Positions 8,469-17,526 are shown, numbered from the stretch's first letter. The stretch is DNA of 64,000 bases from Cellulomonas aerilata (GCF_007991755.1 NZ_BJYY01000014.1:1-64000), one strand, 5' to 3'. Made by a program: numbers and translations. Notes: a model not told the origin generated them from the sequence alone.

Positions 8469-9538
8469 CCGTCGCCGTCGTCGAGGACACCGAGACCGCC
8501 GTCGTGCCGGCCGCGGCCCTCAAGCCCAAGCCCGCCATGACCCTCAACGGCATCCAGAAGGCCGCCGTCGTCATCATGCAGCTCGGCCGGGAGCGCGGGG
8601 CCAAGGTCCTGGCGCAGCTCGGCGAGACGGAGATCGACGAGATCACCGCCGAGATCGTCCGGCTCGAGAGCATCGACAGCGCGACCGTCGAGAGCGTCGT
8701 CGAGGAGTTCCACGCGGTCTCCATCCAGGGGCCCAGCCTGATCGCCCGCGGTGGTCTGTCCTACGCGCAGGAGCTGCTCGAGGCGTCGCTGGGCGCCGAG
8801 CGCGCCGCCAGCGTGATGGACCGGCTCGCGGCCGCGATGGCCGGCCAGCCGTTCGAGTTCCTGCAGCACGCGGACGCCAAGCAGATCCTGTCCCTGCTGA
8901 ACGGCGAGCACCCGCAGACCATGGCGCTCGTGCTGGCCCACCTGCGCCCCGAGCACGCCTCGGCGATCATGGCCGGCCTCGCGCCGGAGAACCAGGCGGA
9001 GGTGGCCCACCGCATCGCGCTGATGGAGCGCGCCTCGCCGGACGTCGTGGCGGTCGTCGCCGAGACGCTGCAGCGCAAGGCGTCCTCGGTGCTCTCGCCG
9101 CAGGAGACGTCCGCGGTGGGCGGCGTGCAGCCGCTGGTCGACATCATCAACCGCGCCGACCCCGGCACGGAGAAGCTGATCCTCGAGGGGCTCGAGATCC
9201 GGGACAAGGAGCTCGCGGACGAGGTCCGCAGCCGCATGTTCGTGTTCGCCGACGTCGTCATGCTCGACGACCGCGCTGTCCAGCTCGTGCTGCGCGGCAT
9301 CGAGAGCGCGGCCCTGTCCGTGGCGCTCAAGGGCGCGGCCGACGAGGTGCGCGACAAGATCCTCACGAACCTGTCCGAGCGTGCCCGCGAGAACCTCGTC
9401 GAGGAGATCGAGATGCTCGGCCCGACGCGCCTGTCGCAGGTCGAGGAGGCGCGCGCCGGCATCGTCCAGGCCATCCGCCGCCTCGAGGAGACCGGCCAGA
9501 TCGTCATCCGTCGCGAGGGCGAGGACGAGTATGTCTGA
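8465..9538 (+). CDS. fliG: Flagellar motor switch protein FliG
   Basis: Rotor protein of 357 aa that contacts FliF, FliM and the stator. It shows the N-terminal domain (GIQKAAVVIMQLGRERGAKVL), the EHPQT motif in HPQTMALVLAHL at about residues 145-156 and a C-terminal domain with charged residues DDRAVQLVLRGIES that interact with MotA. The first 25 residues are a weakly conserved leader. Start ATG lies in an ATGA overlap with fliF. Confidence 0.96.
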   Translation: MTVAVVEDTETAVVPAAALKPKPAMTLNGIQKAAVVIMQLGRERGAKVLAQLGETEIDEITAEIVRLESIDSATVESVVEEFHAVSIQGPSLIARGGLSYAQELLEASLGAERAASVMDRLAAAMAGQPFEFLQHADAKQILSLLNGEHPQTMALVLAHLRPEHASAIMAGLAPENQAEVAHRIALMERASPDVVAVVAETLQRKASSVLSPQETSAVGGVQPLVDIINRADPGTEKLILEGLEIRDKELADEVRSRMFVFADVVMLDDRAVQLVLRGIESAALSVALKGAADEVRDKILTNLSERARENLVEEIEMLGPTRLSQVEEARAGIVQAIRRLEETGQIVIRREGEDEYV

Positions 9539-10175
9539 GCAGGTCACCGCACCGTTCCGGCCCGCGCCGGTCGGCGGGGTGCTCGACACGGGCGCCGGCC
9601 GCACGTCCGCGCAGGCCGAGCAGGCCCGCGCCGCCGGCTGGTCCGCGGGCTGGGCCGCCGGCGCCCGCGCCGCGGCGGAGGCCGCCCGTGCCCAGCGGGA
9701 GGCGCTGCTCGCCGAGCACGCCGCCGCCGAGGAGGCCCGCGCGGCGCAGGTCGCCGGTGCGGTCGCCGTCCTGCGCCGTGCCGCCGAGGCGGCCGCCGCA
9801 CGGACCGCGCCGGTCCTCCAGGACGCCGCGGCCACGCTCGACGAGGGTGCGGTGCTGCTCGCGCAGGCCGTGCTGGGCGCCGAGCTCGCGGACGGCGCCG
9901 ACCGGGCCCGCGCGGCGCTGGCCCGTGCGCTGAGCCTGCCGCTCGACGCCGGCGTCCACACCGTGAGGCTGCACCCGTCCGACCTGGCCGCCGTCACGGC
10001 TGCCGGGGCCGCGGTGCCCGCCGGCGTGCAGCTGGTCGCGGACGGGTCCCTGCGGCCCGGGGACGCGGTCAGCGAGCTGGCGGACGGGTTCCTCGACGCC
10101 CGCATCTCCACGGCGGTCGAGCGCGCCGCGCGGGCCCTCGCCGCGGTCGACACGCTGCCGGGGGACCTCGCGTGA
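9531..10175 (+). CDS. fliH: Flagellar export ATPase regulator FliH
   Basis: Protein of 214 aa in the slot between fliG and fliI. Residues 20-95 are an Ala/Glu/Arg-rich coiled coil with GWxAGWxAG-type glycine spacing. The C-terminal half has the FliH/YscL core (LLAQAVLGAEL, then RLHPSDLAAV and AVSELADGFLDARISTAVERAA). It would inhibit and recruit the FliI ATPase. Start ATG at 9531 overlaps the end of fliG by 8 nt. Sequence conservation is low, so the call rests partly on position. Confidence 0.88.
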   Translation: MSEQVTAPFRPAPVGGVLDTGAGRTSAQAEQARAAGWSAGWAAGARAAAEAARAQREALLAEHAAAEEARAAQVAGAVAVLRRAAEAAAARTAPVLQDAAATLDEGAVLLAQAVLGAELADGADRARAALARALSLPLDAGVHTVRLHPSDLAAVTAAGAAVPAGVQLVADGSLRPGDAVSELADGFLDARISTAVERAARALAAVDTLPGDLA

Positions 10176-11506
10176 GCGCGTCCCTGACCCGCAGCACCCG
10201 CTGGCAGACGGCGCTCGGCGCCGCCGCACCGGAGCGGGTGGGCACCGTGCGCACCGTCGTCGGGCTGTCCGTCGAGGTCGCCGGCGTCGACTGCCCGGTC
10301 GGTGGGCTCGTGCGCATCGGCGACCCCGACACCGACGGCGGCGGCGTGCTCGCCGAGGTGGTCGCCACCACCCGCGACGGCGCGCGCTGCATGCCGCTCG
10401 GCCCGCTCGACGGCCTGCGGGCCGGCACCCCGGTGCGCAGCCTCGGTCGCTCGCTGACCGCACCGGTCGGGTACGGCCTGCTCGGTCGCGTGCTGGACGG
10501 CCTCGGCCGACCGATCGACGGCAAGGGCCCGCTCGCCGCGGCCGGCTCCGTCCCGGTCGCCGGGACCGCCCCGAACGCCATGACGCGGGCCCGCGTCGAC
10601 ACCCCGCTCAGCCTGGGTGTGCGCGTCATGGACACCCTCACCGCCGTGGGACGCGGGCAGCGCATGGGTCTGTTCGCCGGCTCCGGCGTCGGCAAGTCCA
10701 GCCTGCTGTCGATGATCGCCCGCGGCACCGACGCCGAGCTCACCGTCATCGCCCTGGTCGGCGAGCGCGGTCGCGAGGTCCGCGAGTTCCTCGAGGACGA
10801 CCTGGGTCCCGAGGGCCTGGCCCGCTCCGTCGTCGTGGTCGCCACCTCCGACGAGCCGGCGCTGGTCCGCCTGCGCTCGGCGTTCCTGGCCACCCGCATC
10901 GCGGAGTCCTTCCGCGACGGCGGCGCCGACGTCGTCCTGATGATGGACTCGCTCACCCGCGTCGCCATGGCACAGCGCGAGATCGGCCTGTCCGTCGGCG
11001 AGCCGCCCGCGACCCGCGGGTACCCGCCGTCGACCTTCTCCGTGCTCGCCCAGCTGCTCGAGCGCGCGGGCACCGGCGAGACGGGCTCGGTCACCGGCCT
11101 CTACACCGTCCTGGTGGACGGCGACGACCACAACGAGCCGGTCGCGGACGCCGCCCGGTCCATCCTGGACGGCCACATCGTCCTGGACCGCAAGCTCGCC
11201 ACGGCCGGTCACTTCCCCAGCATCGACGCGCTCGGCTCGATCTCCCGGGTCGCCTCGCGCGTCACCACCCGCGACCAGAAGGGGCTGGCCACCGCGCTGC
11301 GGACCGTCATGGCCGCGCGCCGCCAGGCCCAGGACCTGCTCGACGTCGGTGCGTACGCCGCCGGGACCAACCCGCTGGTCGACGCCGCGGTCACGCACGC
11401 CGACGAGATCGACGACTTCCTGCGGCAGGGCATGGACGAGCAGGTCCCCGCGTCCGACTCCTGGCAGCGGCTGGCGCGCCTCGTCGGCCGGCTCGGGGTC
11501 GCCTGA
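10172..11506 (+). CDS. fliI: Flagellum-specific export ATPase FliI
   Basis: Type III export ATPase of 444 aa, related to F1-beta. Walker A GLFAGSGVGKSSL is at about residues 166-178, Walker B VVLMMDSLTR at about 251-260, and the family motif EPPATRGYPPSTFSVL follows. It unfolds or feeds substrates to the FlhA/FlhB gate together with FliH and FliJ. The GTG start overlaps fliH by 4 nt, and the stop overlaps fliJ by one base. Confidence 0.97.
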   Translation: MSASLTRSTRWQTALGAAAPERVGTVRTVVGLSVEVAGVDCPVGGLVRIGDPDTDGGGVLAEVVATTRDGARCMPLGPLDGLRAGTPVRSLGRSLTAPVGYGLLGRVLDGLGRPIDGKGPLAAAGSVPVAGTAPNAMTRARVDTPLSLGVRVMDTLTAVGRGQRMGLFAGSGVGKSSLLSMIARGTDAELTVIALVGERGREVREFLEDDLGPEGLARSVVVVATSDEPALVRLRSAFLATRIAESFRDGGADVVLMMDSLTRVAMAQREIGLSVGEPPATRGYPPSTFSVLAQLLERAGTGETGSVTGLYTVLVDGDDHNEPVADAARSILDGHIVLDRKLATAGHFPSIDALGSISRVASRVTTRDQKGLATALRTVMAARRQAQDLLDVGAYAAGTNPLVDAAVTHADEIDDFLRQGMDEQVPASDSWQRLARLVGRLGVA

Positions 11507-11937
11507 TGGAGCGTGCGTTCCGCCTGGCCGGTCTGCTCCGCCTGCGCGAGCTCCAGGAGGACCAGGCGGCCGCCCGGCTCGCCGCGTCCCACGCGGCGCT
11601 GCGCGCGGCGGAGCAGCGTCGGCGGGACACGCTGGCGTCGCTGGTCGGCCACACCGTTCCCGAGACCGCCGGGTCACGGGAGTGGCGGCTGGCGCTCACC
11701 GGCCGGGCGGCGCTCGCGCACCTGGTGGCGGACGCCGGCGTCGCGGTCGCGGACGCCGGGTACCGGGTCGGCGAGGACACCGCCGACTGGTCGGCCGCCC
11801 GCGGGCGCTCCGTCGGCCTCGAGAAGCTCCGCGACAAGCACCGCGAGGCCGTCGCGGTCGAGGACGGCCGGGCCGAGCAGATCGCCCTCGACGAGATCGC
11901 GTCCCGCCGGGCGCGCGCCGATCTGGCAGGTCCCTGA
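11506..11937 (+). CDS. fliJ: Flagellar export protein FliJ
   Basis: A 143-aa protein predicted to be almost entirely two antiparallel helices: the first rich in Leu, Arg, Glu and Gln (LLRLRELQEDQAAARLAA), the second containing EKLRDKHREAVAVEDGRAEQ, the usual FliJ hallmark. It is the stalk-like partner of FliI. Position directly after fliI with a one-base overlap supports the call. Between its stop and fliK lies about 100 nt without a convincing gene. Confidence 0.9.
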   Translation: MERAFRLAGLLRLRELQEDQAAARLAASHAALRAAEQRRRDTLASLVGHTVPETAGSREWRLALTGRAALAHLVADAGVAVADAGYRVGEDTADWSAARGRSVGLEKLRDKHREAVAVEDGRAEQIALDEIASRRARADLAGP

Positions 11938-12036
11938 TGGCCGCGGCCCCGCCCGGGGCCACCCGCTGCACCCCGCCGGGCCCCCGTCGGCCCCGGCTGA
12001 CGCCCCCGCCGCACCCCTGACCGAGGAGCTCGACAC

Positions 12037-13605
12037 ATGAACCTGCAGGCGATCGCCCCGGCAACCGGCCGAGCCGACCCCCTCGCCGGCGGCCGCACGC
12101 GCCCCGGTGCCGCCGAGCGCGCGGACGACTTCGCCGCCGTCCTCGGTCACCACGCGGAGCGACCCGACCGCGCGGGCGACGCCGCCGCCGCGCGTCCGGC
12201 CGACCGCACCGGCGCCCGCGACCACCAGCGCGACCACCACCGCGACGTCGGCCGCCCGGACCGCGCAGACCGTGCGGACCGCCGCGAGATCGCCGGCCGC
12301 GAGCGCACCGACCGGACGGACCGGAGCGACCGGACGGATCGGGCCGACCGGACGGACCGGACGGACCGGGCCGACCGGACGGACCGGGGCGAGCCGACGG
12401 ACCGGGCCGACCGAGTGGGGGAGACGGCGGACCGCGCGGACGGCGTCGCCGGTGACGAGCCGGCCACGCCGGTCCCGACGCCGGCCGCGGACGGGCCTGT
12501 CGGCACCACGGCGCCCGCGGCGGGCGCCCCCGACGCCGCCGGCACGACGGCGGTACCGACCGCACCGACCGGCGACGCGTCGACGACGGCCGCCCCCGCG
12601 ACGACCGCGGCGGAGGGCGCCGAGCCCGCCGCCACGGAGCCCACCACCGCGGAGGCCACCACCGCCCTCGCCCTGCCGGCGACCGCCCTGGCGGCCGCCG
12701 CTGCGCTGGGACGGGCCGCCGGGGCGGCGCCCCTCACGCCTCCGGGCGCCTCCACCGCCACCACGACGGTCACCGATGGCGCCACCACCGTGGCCGGCGC
12801 CGACGGCGTCACGCCTGTGGACCCGGCTGCCACGCCGACGTCCGGGGACGCCGCCGTACCGGCGGTGCCCGGTGCACCCACGACGACCGCTCCGGCGCAG
12901 CAGCCCGGCGTGACCACGGCGACCGCCCTCGGGCTCGCGGGCTCTGCGGACACCGCGGCCGCGGGAGCCGGGGCGGCGGCAGGGCTCCCGGCGGACGCGG
13001 CCGTGTCGACCGCCGCGTCGGCCGCCGCCCCCGGCGCCCCGGCGGTCGACGCAGCCGCCGCGCGAGCCGGGCAGCCGGCCCTGGCGCCCGTCACGACCGC
13101 CCCGTCCACGCCGCCCGCCGCAGCCGCAGCGCTCCCGACGCCCGCCGCCCTGGTGGAGCGCGCGGTGGCGACGCAGCTCACCGCGCCGATCGCCTCGCTG
13201 CGCACGGCGGCGGCGGGCGAGCACGTCATGGTGGTCCGAGTCAGCCCCGACAGCATCGGCCCGGTCCGCGTGCGGGCCCACATCGGCGCGGAGGGCGTGC
13301 GGATCGAGCTCCTCGGTGCGACCGACGGCGCGCGGGAGGCGCTGAAGGTCGCCTTGCCCGATTTGCGCAGAGACCTCATCGCGGCGGGGTTGCCGGCCGA
13401 TATCTCTCTCGGGTCGGGACGTCAGTCCACCGGAACCTCCACGGACACCGGCTGGAACGGCAACGGCCCGGCCGGTGACCGCAAGCAGGACGGCGGGCGC
13501 TCCACCGGTGGCTCGTCGGCCGGTCGCAGCACCGGGCCGGCCGGGCCCGACGGCGCTCCCGCGTCCGCCGGGACCGGTGGACGCGGGCTGGACGTCACGG
13601 TCTGA
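12037..13605 (+). CDS. fliK: Flagellar hook-length control protein FliK
   Basis: A 522-aa molecular ruler. Residues 90-127 are a repetitive Asp-Arg-Thr/Ala tract, and residues 130-360 are an Ala/Thr/Pro-rich spacer. The conserved Flg_hook domain, about residues 380-455, includes MVVRVSPDSIGPVRVRAHIG and the hydrophobic-charged ALKVALPDLRRDLIAAGL. The Gly/Ser/Thr-rich tail is variable. The ATG at 12037 follows GAGGAG at 12023-12028. FliK length sets hook length, so the repeat tract may affect hook geometry (inference). Confidence 0.93.
   Translation: MNLQAIAPATGRADPLAGGRTRPGAAERADDFAAVLGHHAERPDRAGDAAAARPADRTGARDHQRDHHRDVGRPDRADRADRREIAGRERTDRTDRSDRTDRADRTDRTDRADRTDRGEPTDRADRVGETADRADGVAGDEPATPVPTPAADGPVGTTAPAAGAPDAAGTTAVPTAPTGDASTTAAPATTAAEGAEPAATEPTTAEATTALALPATALAAAAALGRAAGAAPLTPPGASTATTTVTDGATTVAGADGVTPVDPAATPTSGDAAVPAVPGAPTTTAPAQQPGVTTATALGLAGSADTAAAGAGAAAGLPADAAVSTAASAAAPGAPAVDAAAARAGQPALAPVTTAPSTPPAAAAALPTPAALVERAVATQLTAPIASLRTAAAGEHVMVVRVSPDSIGPVRVRAHIGAEGVRIELLGATDGAREALKVALPDLRRDLIAAGLPADISLGSGRQSTGTSTDTGWNGNGPAGDRKQDGGRSTGGSSAGRSTGPAGPDGAPASAGTGGRGLDVTV
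12310..12417 (+). repeat. Twelve 9-bp tandem units inside fliK
   Basis: Units related to GACCGGACG repeat twelve times without a break, encoding mostly Asp-Arg-Thr or Asp-Arg-Ala. All changes keep the frame. Such a tract can gain or lose units by slippage without disrupting FliK. Confidence 0.85.
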
Positions 13606-13606
13606 C

Positions 13607-13663
13607 CGCTCCACCAGCAGGACCCCGCTCCACCAGCCGGACCTCGCTCCACCAGCCGGACCC
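13607..13663 (+). repeat. Three 19-bp tandem repeats before flgD
   Basis: Three copies of CGCTCCACCAGCCGGACCC-type units start at 13607, 13626 and 13645 and differ by one or two bases. Weaker relatives continue to about 13705. They lie between the fliK stop and the flgD ribosome site and contain no gene. Confidence 0.8.
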
Positions 13664-13731
13664 CGGACGACCAGCTCGACCAGCACGACCCGCAGCTCGA
13701 CCCATGTGCCCGACCCCACGGAGGACCGCCA

Positions 13732-14178
13732 GTGAGCATCGACAGCATCACCTCGGCCAGCGGCGGCATCTACTCCGCCGCGGCCGTCGAGGCGAGCGCC
13801 GCCAAGGACCCCTCCAAGCTCGGCAAGCAGGCGTTCCTCCAGCTCCTGATCGCCCAGATGAGCAACCAGGACCCGAGCAAGCCGATGGACAGCGACTCGC
13901 TGATGACGCAGACCAGCCAGATGGCGTCCATGGAGTCGCTCACGGAGCTGTCCACCACCCAGCGCGAGAGCTTCGCGCTCCAGATGCGCGCGAACGCCGC
14001 GGGCATGGTCGGCCAGGACGTCAGCTACCTCGGCCCCGACGGCACCACGACGGTCACCGGGACGGCGACCACCGTCTCGTTCGCCGGCACCGTGCCCACC
14101 GTCACGGTCGACGGCGTGGAGGTCGCGCTCGACGCGGTCTCGGCGCTCTCCGTGCGCCGCCCGACCCCGGCCGCCTGA
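13732..14178 (+). CDS. flgD: Flagellar hook assembly (scaffold) protein FlgD
   Basis: Hook cap protein of 148 aa. The conserved N-terminal core is present (KQAFLQLLIAQMSNQDPSKPMDSD, residues about 30-53, given here in part, then TQTSQMASMESLTEL). A C-terminal stretch GMVGQDVSYLGPDG begins the beta-rich domain, which is truncated relative to long enterobacterial FlgD, as is usual in Gram-positive bacteria. The GTG at 13732 follows GGAGGA at 13721-13726. Confidence 0.94.
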   Translation: MSIDSITSASGGIYSAAAVEASAAKDPSKLGKQAFLQLLIAQMSNQDPSKPMDSDSLMTQTSQMASMESLTELSTTQRESFALQMRANAAGMVGQDVSYLGPDGTTTVTGTATTVSFAGTVPTVTVDGVEVALDAVSALSVRRPTPAA

Positions 14179-14232
14179 CCGCGCCACCCGCTCGACGACC
14201 CGTCACAGACCACCGAAGGAACGGACCTCTCC

Positions 14233-15408
14233 ATGCTTCGCTCGCTCTTCTCCGGCATCAGCGGCCTCCGCGCACACCAGACCATGCTCGACGTCACCGG
14301 CAACAACATCTCCAACGTCAACACCGCCGGCTTCAAGGCGTCCCAGACGCAGTTCCAGGACACGCTCTCCCAGGTCCTGACGAACGCGGGCGGCGCGCAG
14401 CAGGGCGTCGCGGGTGGCACGAACCCGGCGCAGGTCGGGCTCGGCGTCCGGGTCGCGGGCATCACCACGAACTTCCAGCAGGGCTCGTCGCAGCTGACCA
14501 ACCGCAGCACCGACATGATGATCAACGGCGACGGGTTCTTCACGGTCCGCAACGGTGCGGAGCAGATGTACACCCGTGCCGGGTCGTTCAACTTCGACTC
14601 CCTCGGTCAGCTGGTCACGGCCGACGGCTCGCTCGTCCAGGGCTGGGCCGCCGACGCCGACGGCGCCGTCGACACGACCGGCGCGCTGGACACCCTGCAG
14701 CTGCCGATCACGACGCTCATGGGCGCCAAGGCCACCCAGGGCGTGGACTTCAAGGGCAACCTGCCGTCCGACGCCGCCGTCGACACGGTGCTGAACCGCA
14801 CGATCGACGTCTACGACGACCGCGGCAACGCCAGCGCGCTCGCCGTCACCTTCACCAAGGCCGCGACGGGCTGGACGGTCCAGACCCCCTTCTCGGGCGG
14901 CCCGCAGCCGATGACGTTCACCGATCGGGGTGCGCTGACCGGCCCGGCGACGATCGCGGGCGGACCCGGCGTGACCGTCGACCTGAGCACGCTGACCGGC
15001 TACGCCGGCATCACCTCGGTCGAGGCGGCGTCGCAGGACGGCCGGGAGGCCGGCAGCCTCCAGTCGTTCTCCCTGAACGCGGACGGCACGCTCATGGGGT
15101 CGTTCAGCAACGGCCTCAAGCAGGCCATCGGCCAGATCGCCCTGGCGAGCTTCGCCAACCCGACCGGTCTGTCCAAGGCCGGCAGCTCGCTCTTCCGGAC
15201 CTCGGTCAACTCCGGTGAGCCGATGATCGGCACCGCGGCCACCGGCGGGCGGGGGTCCCTGGCCGGGGGCGCGCTGGAGATGTCGAACGTCGACCTGTCC
15301 AGCGAGTTCACCAGCCTGATCATCGCCCAGCGCGGCTTCCAGGCGAACTCCCGCGTCATCACGACGTCGGACGAGCTGCTGCAGGAGCTGGTCAACCTCA
15401 AGCGCTGA
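14233..15408 (+). CDS. flgE: Flagellar hook protein FlgE
   Basis: Hook subunit of 391 aa. The N-terminus has the rod/hook signature MLDVTGNNISNVNTAGFK (residues about 17-34). The C-terminus ends with VDLSSEFTSLIIAQRGFQAN and ITTSDELLQELVNL. The middle contains the FlgE D1/D2 beta-rich region. Start ATG at 14233 follows GAAGGA. No flgF, flgG, flgH or flgI is present nearby, consistent with a single hook gene and no outer-membrane rings. Confidence 0.95.
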   Translation: MLRSLFSGISGLRAHQTMLDVTGNNISNVNTAGFKASQTQFQDTLSQVLTNAGGAQQGVAGGTNPAQVGLGVRVAGITTNFQQGSSQLTNRSTDMMINGDGFFTVRNGAEQMYTRAGSFNFDSLGQLVTADGSLVQGWAADADGAVDTTGALDTLQLPITTLMGAKATQGVDFKGNLPSDAAVDTVLNRTIDVYDDRGNASALAVTFTKAATGWTVQTPFSGGPQPMTFTDRGALTGPATIAGGPGVTVDLSTLTGYAGITSVEAASQDGREAGSLQSFSLNADGTLMGSFSNGLKQAIGQIALASFANPTGLSKAGSSLFRTSVNSGEPMIGTAATGGRGSLAGGALEMSNVDLSSEFTSLIIAQRGFQANSRVITTSDELLQELVNLKR

Positions 15409-15423
15409 TCCCCGCTGCAGACG

Positions 15424-15465
15424 GCAGGACGCCTGCGACCGCACCCGCGGTCGCCGGCGTCCTGC
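15424..15465 (+). terminator. Terminator of the flgB-flgE operon
   Basis: A 19-bp stem with one mismatch pairs 15424-15442 with 15447-15465 around a 4-nt loop, immediately after the flgE stop. Confidence 0.8.
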
Positions 15466-15657
15466 TCTCGTCGTGCAGTGGTGCGGTCGTGCTTTCGCGC
15501 GACTTTCCCTCCGGTTTCGTCCGGTGCACGTCGGGGCCTTAGGGTGCACCGCGGATCGGCCGGCCGTCGCGCACGTGGACAGCCGGCTCCGGTCGGACGG
15601 GCGACGTCGTCGCGACGGCCAGGTCCGGTGCGTCGCTGAGCTCTTGGGGGAGAGTGG

Positions 15658-16977
15658 ATGTCCGAGGTGACCGGAAAGCGCAGTCCTACCGTCGTGCAGG
15701 TCCGGGCCGCCGCAGCGGCCGGTGCACCGGGACATCCGGCCGGCGACGCGGCGGACGACGGCGCGGCGGGCCCCGCCGACGAGCTGATCCAGGCCGCTCT
15801 CGCCGGGGCGCGCGAGTTCCTCGGCATGGACGTCGCCTTCGTCGGCGAGTTCACCGAGGACCTGCGGGTGTTCCGCCACGTCGCGGACGACGGCCACGGA
15901 CCGGTGCGGGTCGGCGCCGCCCACCGGCTCGAGGACACCTTCTGCCAGCGCGTGGTCGACGGCCGCCTGCCGAGCCTGATGACCGACGCCGGGGCGAACC
16001 TCGAGGCCGCCGCCCTGCCGGTCACCCGGGTCCTGCCGGTGGGTGCCCACCTCAGCGTGCCCATCACGCTCCCGGACGGCCGCCTCTACGGGACCCTGTG
16101 CGCGTTCAGCGCCGACCCGATGCCCGAGCTGTCCGAGCAGCACCTCGGAGCCCTGCGCCTGCTGTCCGCGCTGCTCGCCGGCTCGCTGGCCGCCGGCTCG
16201 CGGGCCCGCGAGGAGCAGTCGGCCGCCCGGGCCGAGATCCTCGCGGTGATCGGGGGGCAGGACTTCACCACGGCGCTGCAGCCCATCGTCGAGCTGAGCA
16301 CCGGTCGCCGGGTGGGCTTCGAGGCGCTGACCCGGTTCGGCGAGGGGTCGCCGGACGTGTGGTTCTCCCGTGCGGCCGCGTCGGGCCTGGGGACCGCACT
16401 GGAGCTGGCCGCCCTCGACGCCGCCGTGCGGCACCTGCCGGGTCTCCCGGCCGACGAGTACCTCGCGGTCAACCTCTCCGCGGCAGTCCTGTGCTCGGGC
16501 GAGTTCGCCGCCCGGATCCCGACGCTGCCGCTGCACCGCCTGGTCGTCGAGCTGACCGAGCAGACCGAGGTCAGCAGTCACGTCGACGTGTCCCAGGTCG
16601 TCGCCGCCCTGCGCGCCGGCGGCGCCCGTGTCGCCGTCGACGACGCCGGGTCCGGCTACGCGGGGCTGCACCGGATCGTGGCCCTGGGCCCGGACATCCT
16701 CAAGCTCGACCTGGAGCTCATCCGCGGGATCGACCACGACCCCGCACGGCAGTCGCTCACCCTGGCGATGTGCCAGTTCGCCCGGCAGACCGGTGCGACC
16801 GTGATCGCCGAGGGGATCGAGTCCGCCGCCCAGCTCGACACGCTGGCGTCGCTGGGCGTCGGCCACGGGCAGGGCTTCCACCTGGGTCGCCCCGCACCGC
16901 CGGCCACCTTCGGCCTCCCCGAGCGCACGACGTGCCCGGGCCCGCCGACGCCGCGGCGGGCACCCGAGGGGGTCTGA
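15658..16977 (+). CDS. GAF-EAL cyclic-di-GMP phosphodiesterase
   Basis: A 439-aa cytosolic protein. Residues about 45-180 look like a GAF sensory domain. Residues 200-420 form an EAL domain with all expected catalytic features: EAL at 222-224 (FEALTRF), LAVNLS, VVELTEQT, the DD pair in VAVDDAGSGYAGL, the lysine in DILKLD, VIAEGIES and the GHGQGFHLGRP end. It should hydrolyse cyclic-di-GMP and so favour motility. ATG at 15658 follows GGGGGAGAG. It stands alone between the flagellar terminator and a minus-strand block. A TAGGGT at 15540-15545 is a possible vegetative -10. No sigma-28-type motif is present. Confidence 0.92.
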   Translation: MSEVTGKRSPTVVQVRAAAAAGAPGHPAGDAADDGAAGPADELIQAALAGAREFLGMDVAFVGEFTEDLRVFRHVADDGHGPVRVGAAHRLEDTFCQRVVDGRLPSLMTDAGANLEAAALPVTRVLPVGAHLSVPITLPDGRLYGTLCAFSADPMPELSEQHLGALRLLSALLAGSLAAGSRAREEQSAARAEILAVIGGQDFTTALQPIVELSTGRRVGFEALTRFGEGSPDVWFSRAAASGLGTALELAALDAAVRHLPGLPADEYLAVNLSAAVLCSGEFAARIPTLPLHRLVVELTEQTEVSSHVDVSQVVAALRAGGARVAVDDAGSGYAGLHRIVALGPDILKLDLELIRGIDHDPARQSLTLAMCQFARQTGATVIAEGIESAAQLDTLASLGVGHGQGFHLGRPAPPATFGLPERTTCPGPPTPRRAPEGV

Positions 16978-17061
16978 CGGGACGGGGACCTGGGGACCTC
17001 GGCGCTCGGGACGTGGGCACGGGTCTCGCAGAGCGCGTACGTCACGGGCGCGCGAGGTCGG

Positions 17062-17484
17062 TCACGGTCGAGCGGCGACGGTGGACCCGAGCATGCTCTC
17101 CGCCCGACGCAACGCCGCTCGCAGGCGGCCGCACTCCAGCAGCGCGAAGCCGAGCTCCTGGTCGGCCCGGTCGGCCCGAGCGCTCTCAGCACGGAGGGCG
17201 AGCCGAGCGAGCTCGAGCTCGAGCTCCAGGGCCGCGACCCGACCGGGGCGCTCACCGGCCGCCGTCGTGACTGCCGGGCGGGCGGCGAGACCGGAGATGT
17301 CGAGGGCGTCGCGGCTCACGCGCCACTCGTGCCCGCGGATCCCGCGGACCTTGTAGCCGGGTATCTGGCCGCAGCGGACCCTGGTGCGCAGCGTCCTGAG
17401 GGCGACGGCGTACAGCAGCGCGGCGTCGCGCAGCGAGAGGTCGCCCGCCGGGGTGCCGGTGCCGGCCGGACGGTCGGTCGGCAC
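17062..17484 (-). CDS. Helix-turn-helix DNA-binding protein with C-terminal coiled coil
   Basis: A 140-aa protein. Residues about 15-65 resemble an excisionase/MerR-type HTH (LSLRDAALLYAVALRTLRTRV, then a beta-wing with GYKVRGIRGHEWRVSRDALD). Residues 80-135 are a Leu/Glu/Arg-rich coiled coil, suggesting a dimer or partner contact. I took the GTG at 17484, which has AAGGAG just upstream. The ATG at 17571 would run through a terminator hairpin. The function is unknown. Its neighbour upstream is the secreted coiled-coil gene, from which it is separated by that hairpin. Confidence 0.75.
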   Translation of the reverse strand: MPTDRPAGTGTPAGDLSLRDAALLYAVALRTLRTRVRCGQIPGYKVRGIRGHEWRVSRDALDISGLAARPAVTTAAGERPGRVAALELELELARLALRAESARADRADQELGFALLECGRLRAALRRAESMLGSTVAARP

Positions 17485-17526
17485 GGTCGGGCTCCTTCCA
17501 GTCACGGGTACGGGTCCGGCACCGGA

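Noticed and set aside
7868-11677. 1269-codon open frame on the minus strand
   Set aside because: It lies opposite fliF, fliG, fliH and fliI, which are certain. Long antisense frames arise from the strong third-position GC bias. The translation is Arg/Gly/His-rich with no family resemblance.
11937-12020. 27-codon ORF starting at the fliJ stop (TGATG)
   Set aside because: Too short and Pro/Arg-rich, with no resemblance to a known protein. Treated as the fliJ-fliK gap.
11674-14187. 837-codon minus-strand frame opposite fliK and flgD
   Set aside because: Composition is a mirror of the fliK low-complexity coding, with no ribosome site and no domain.
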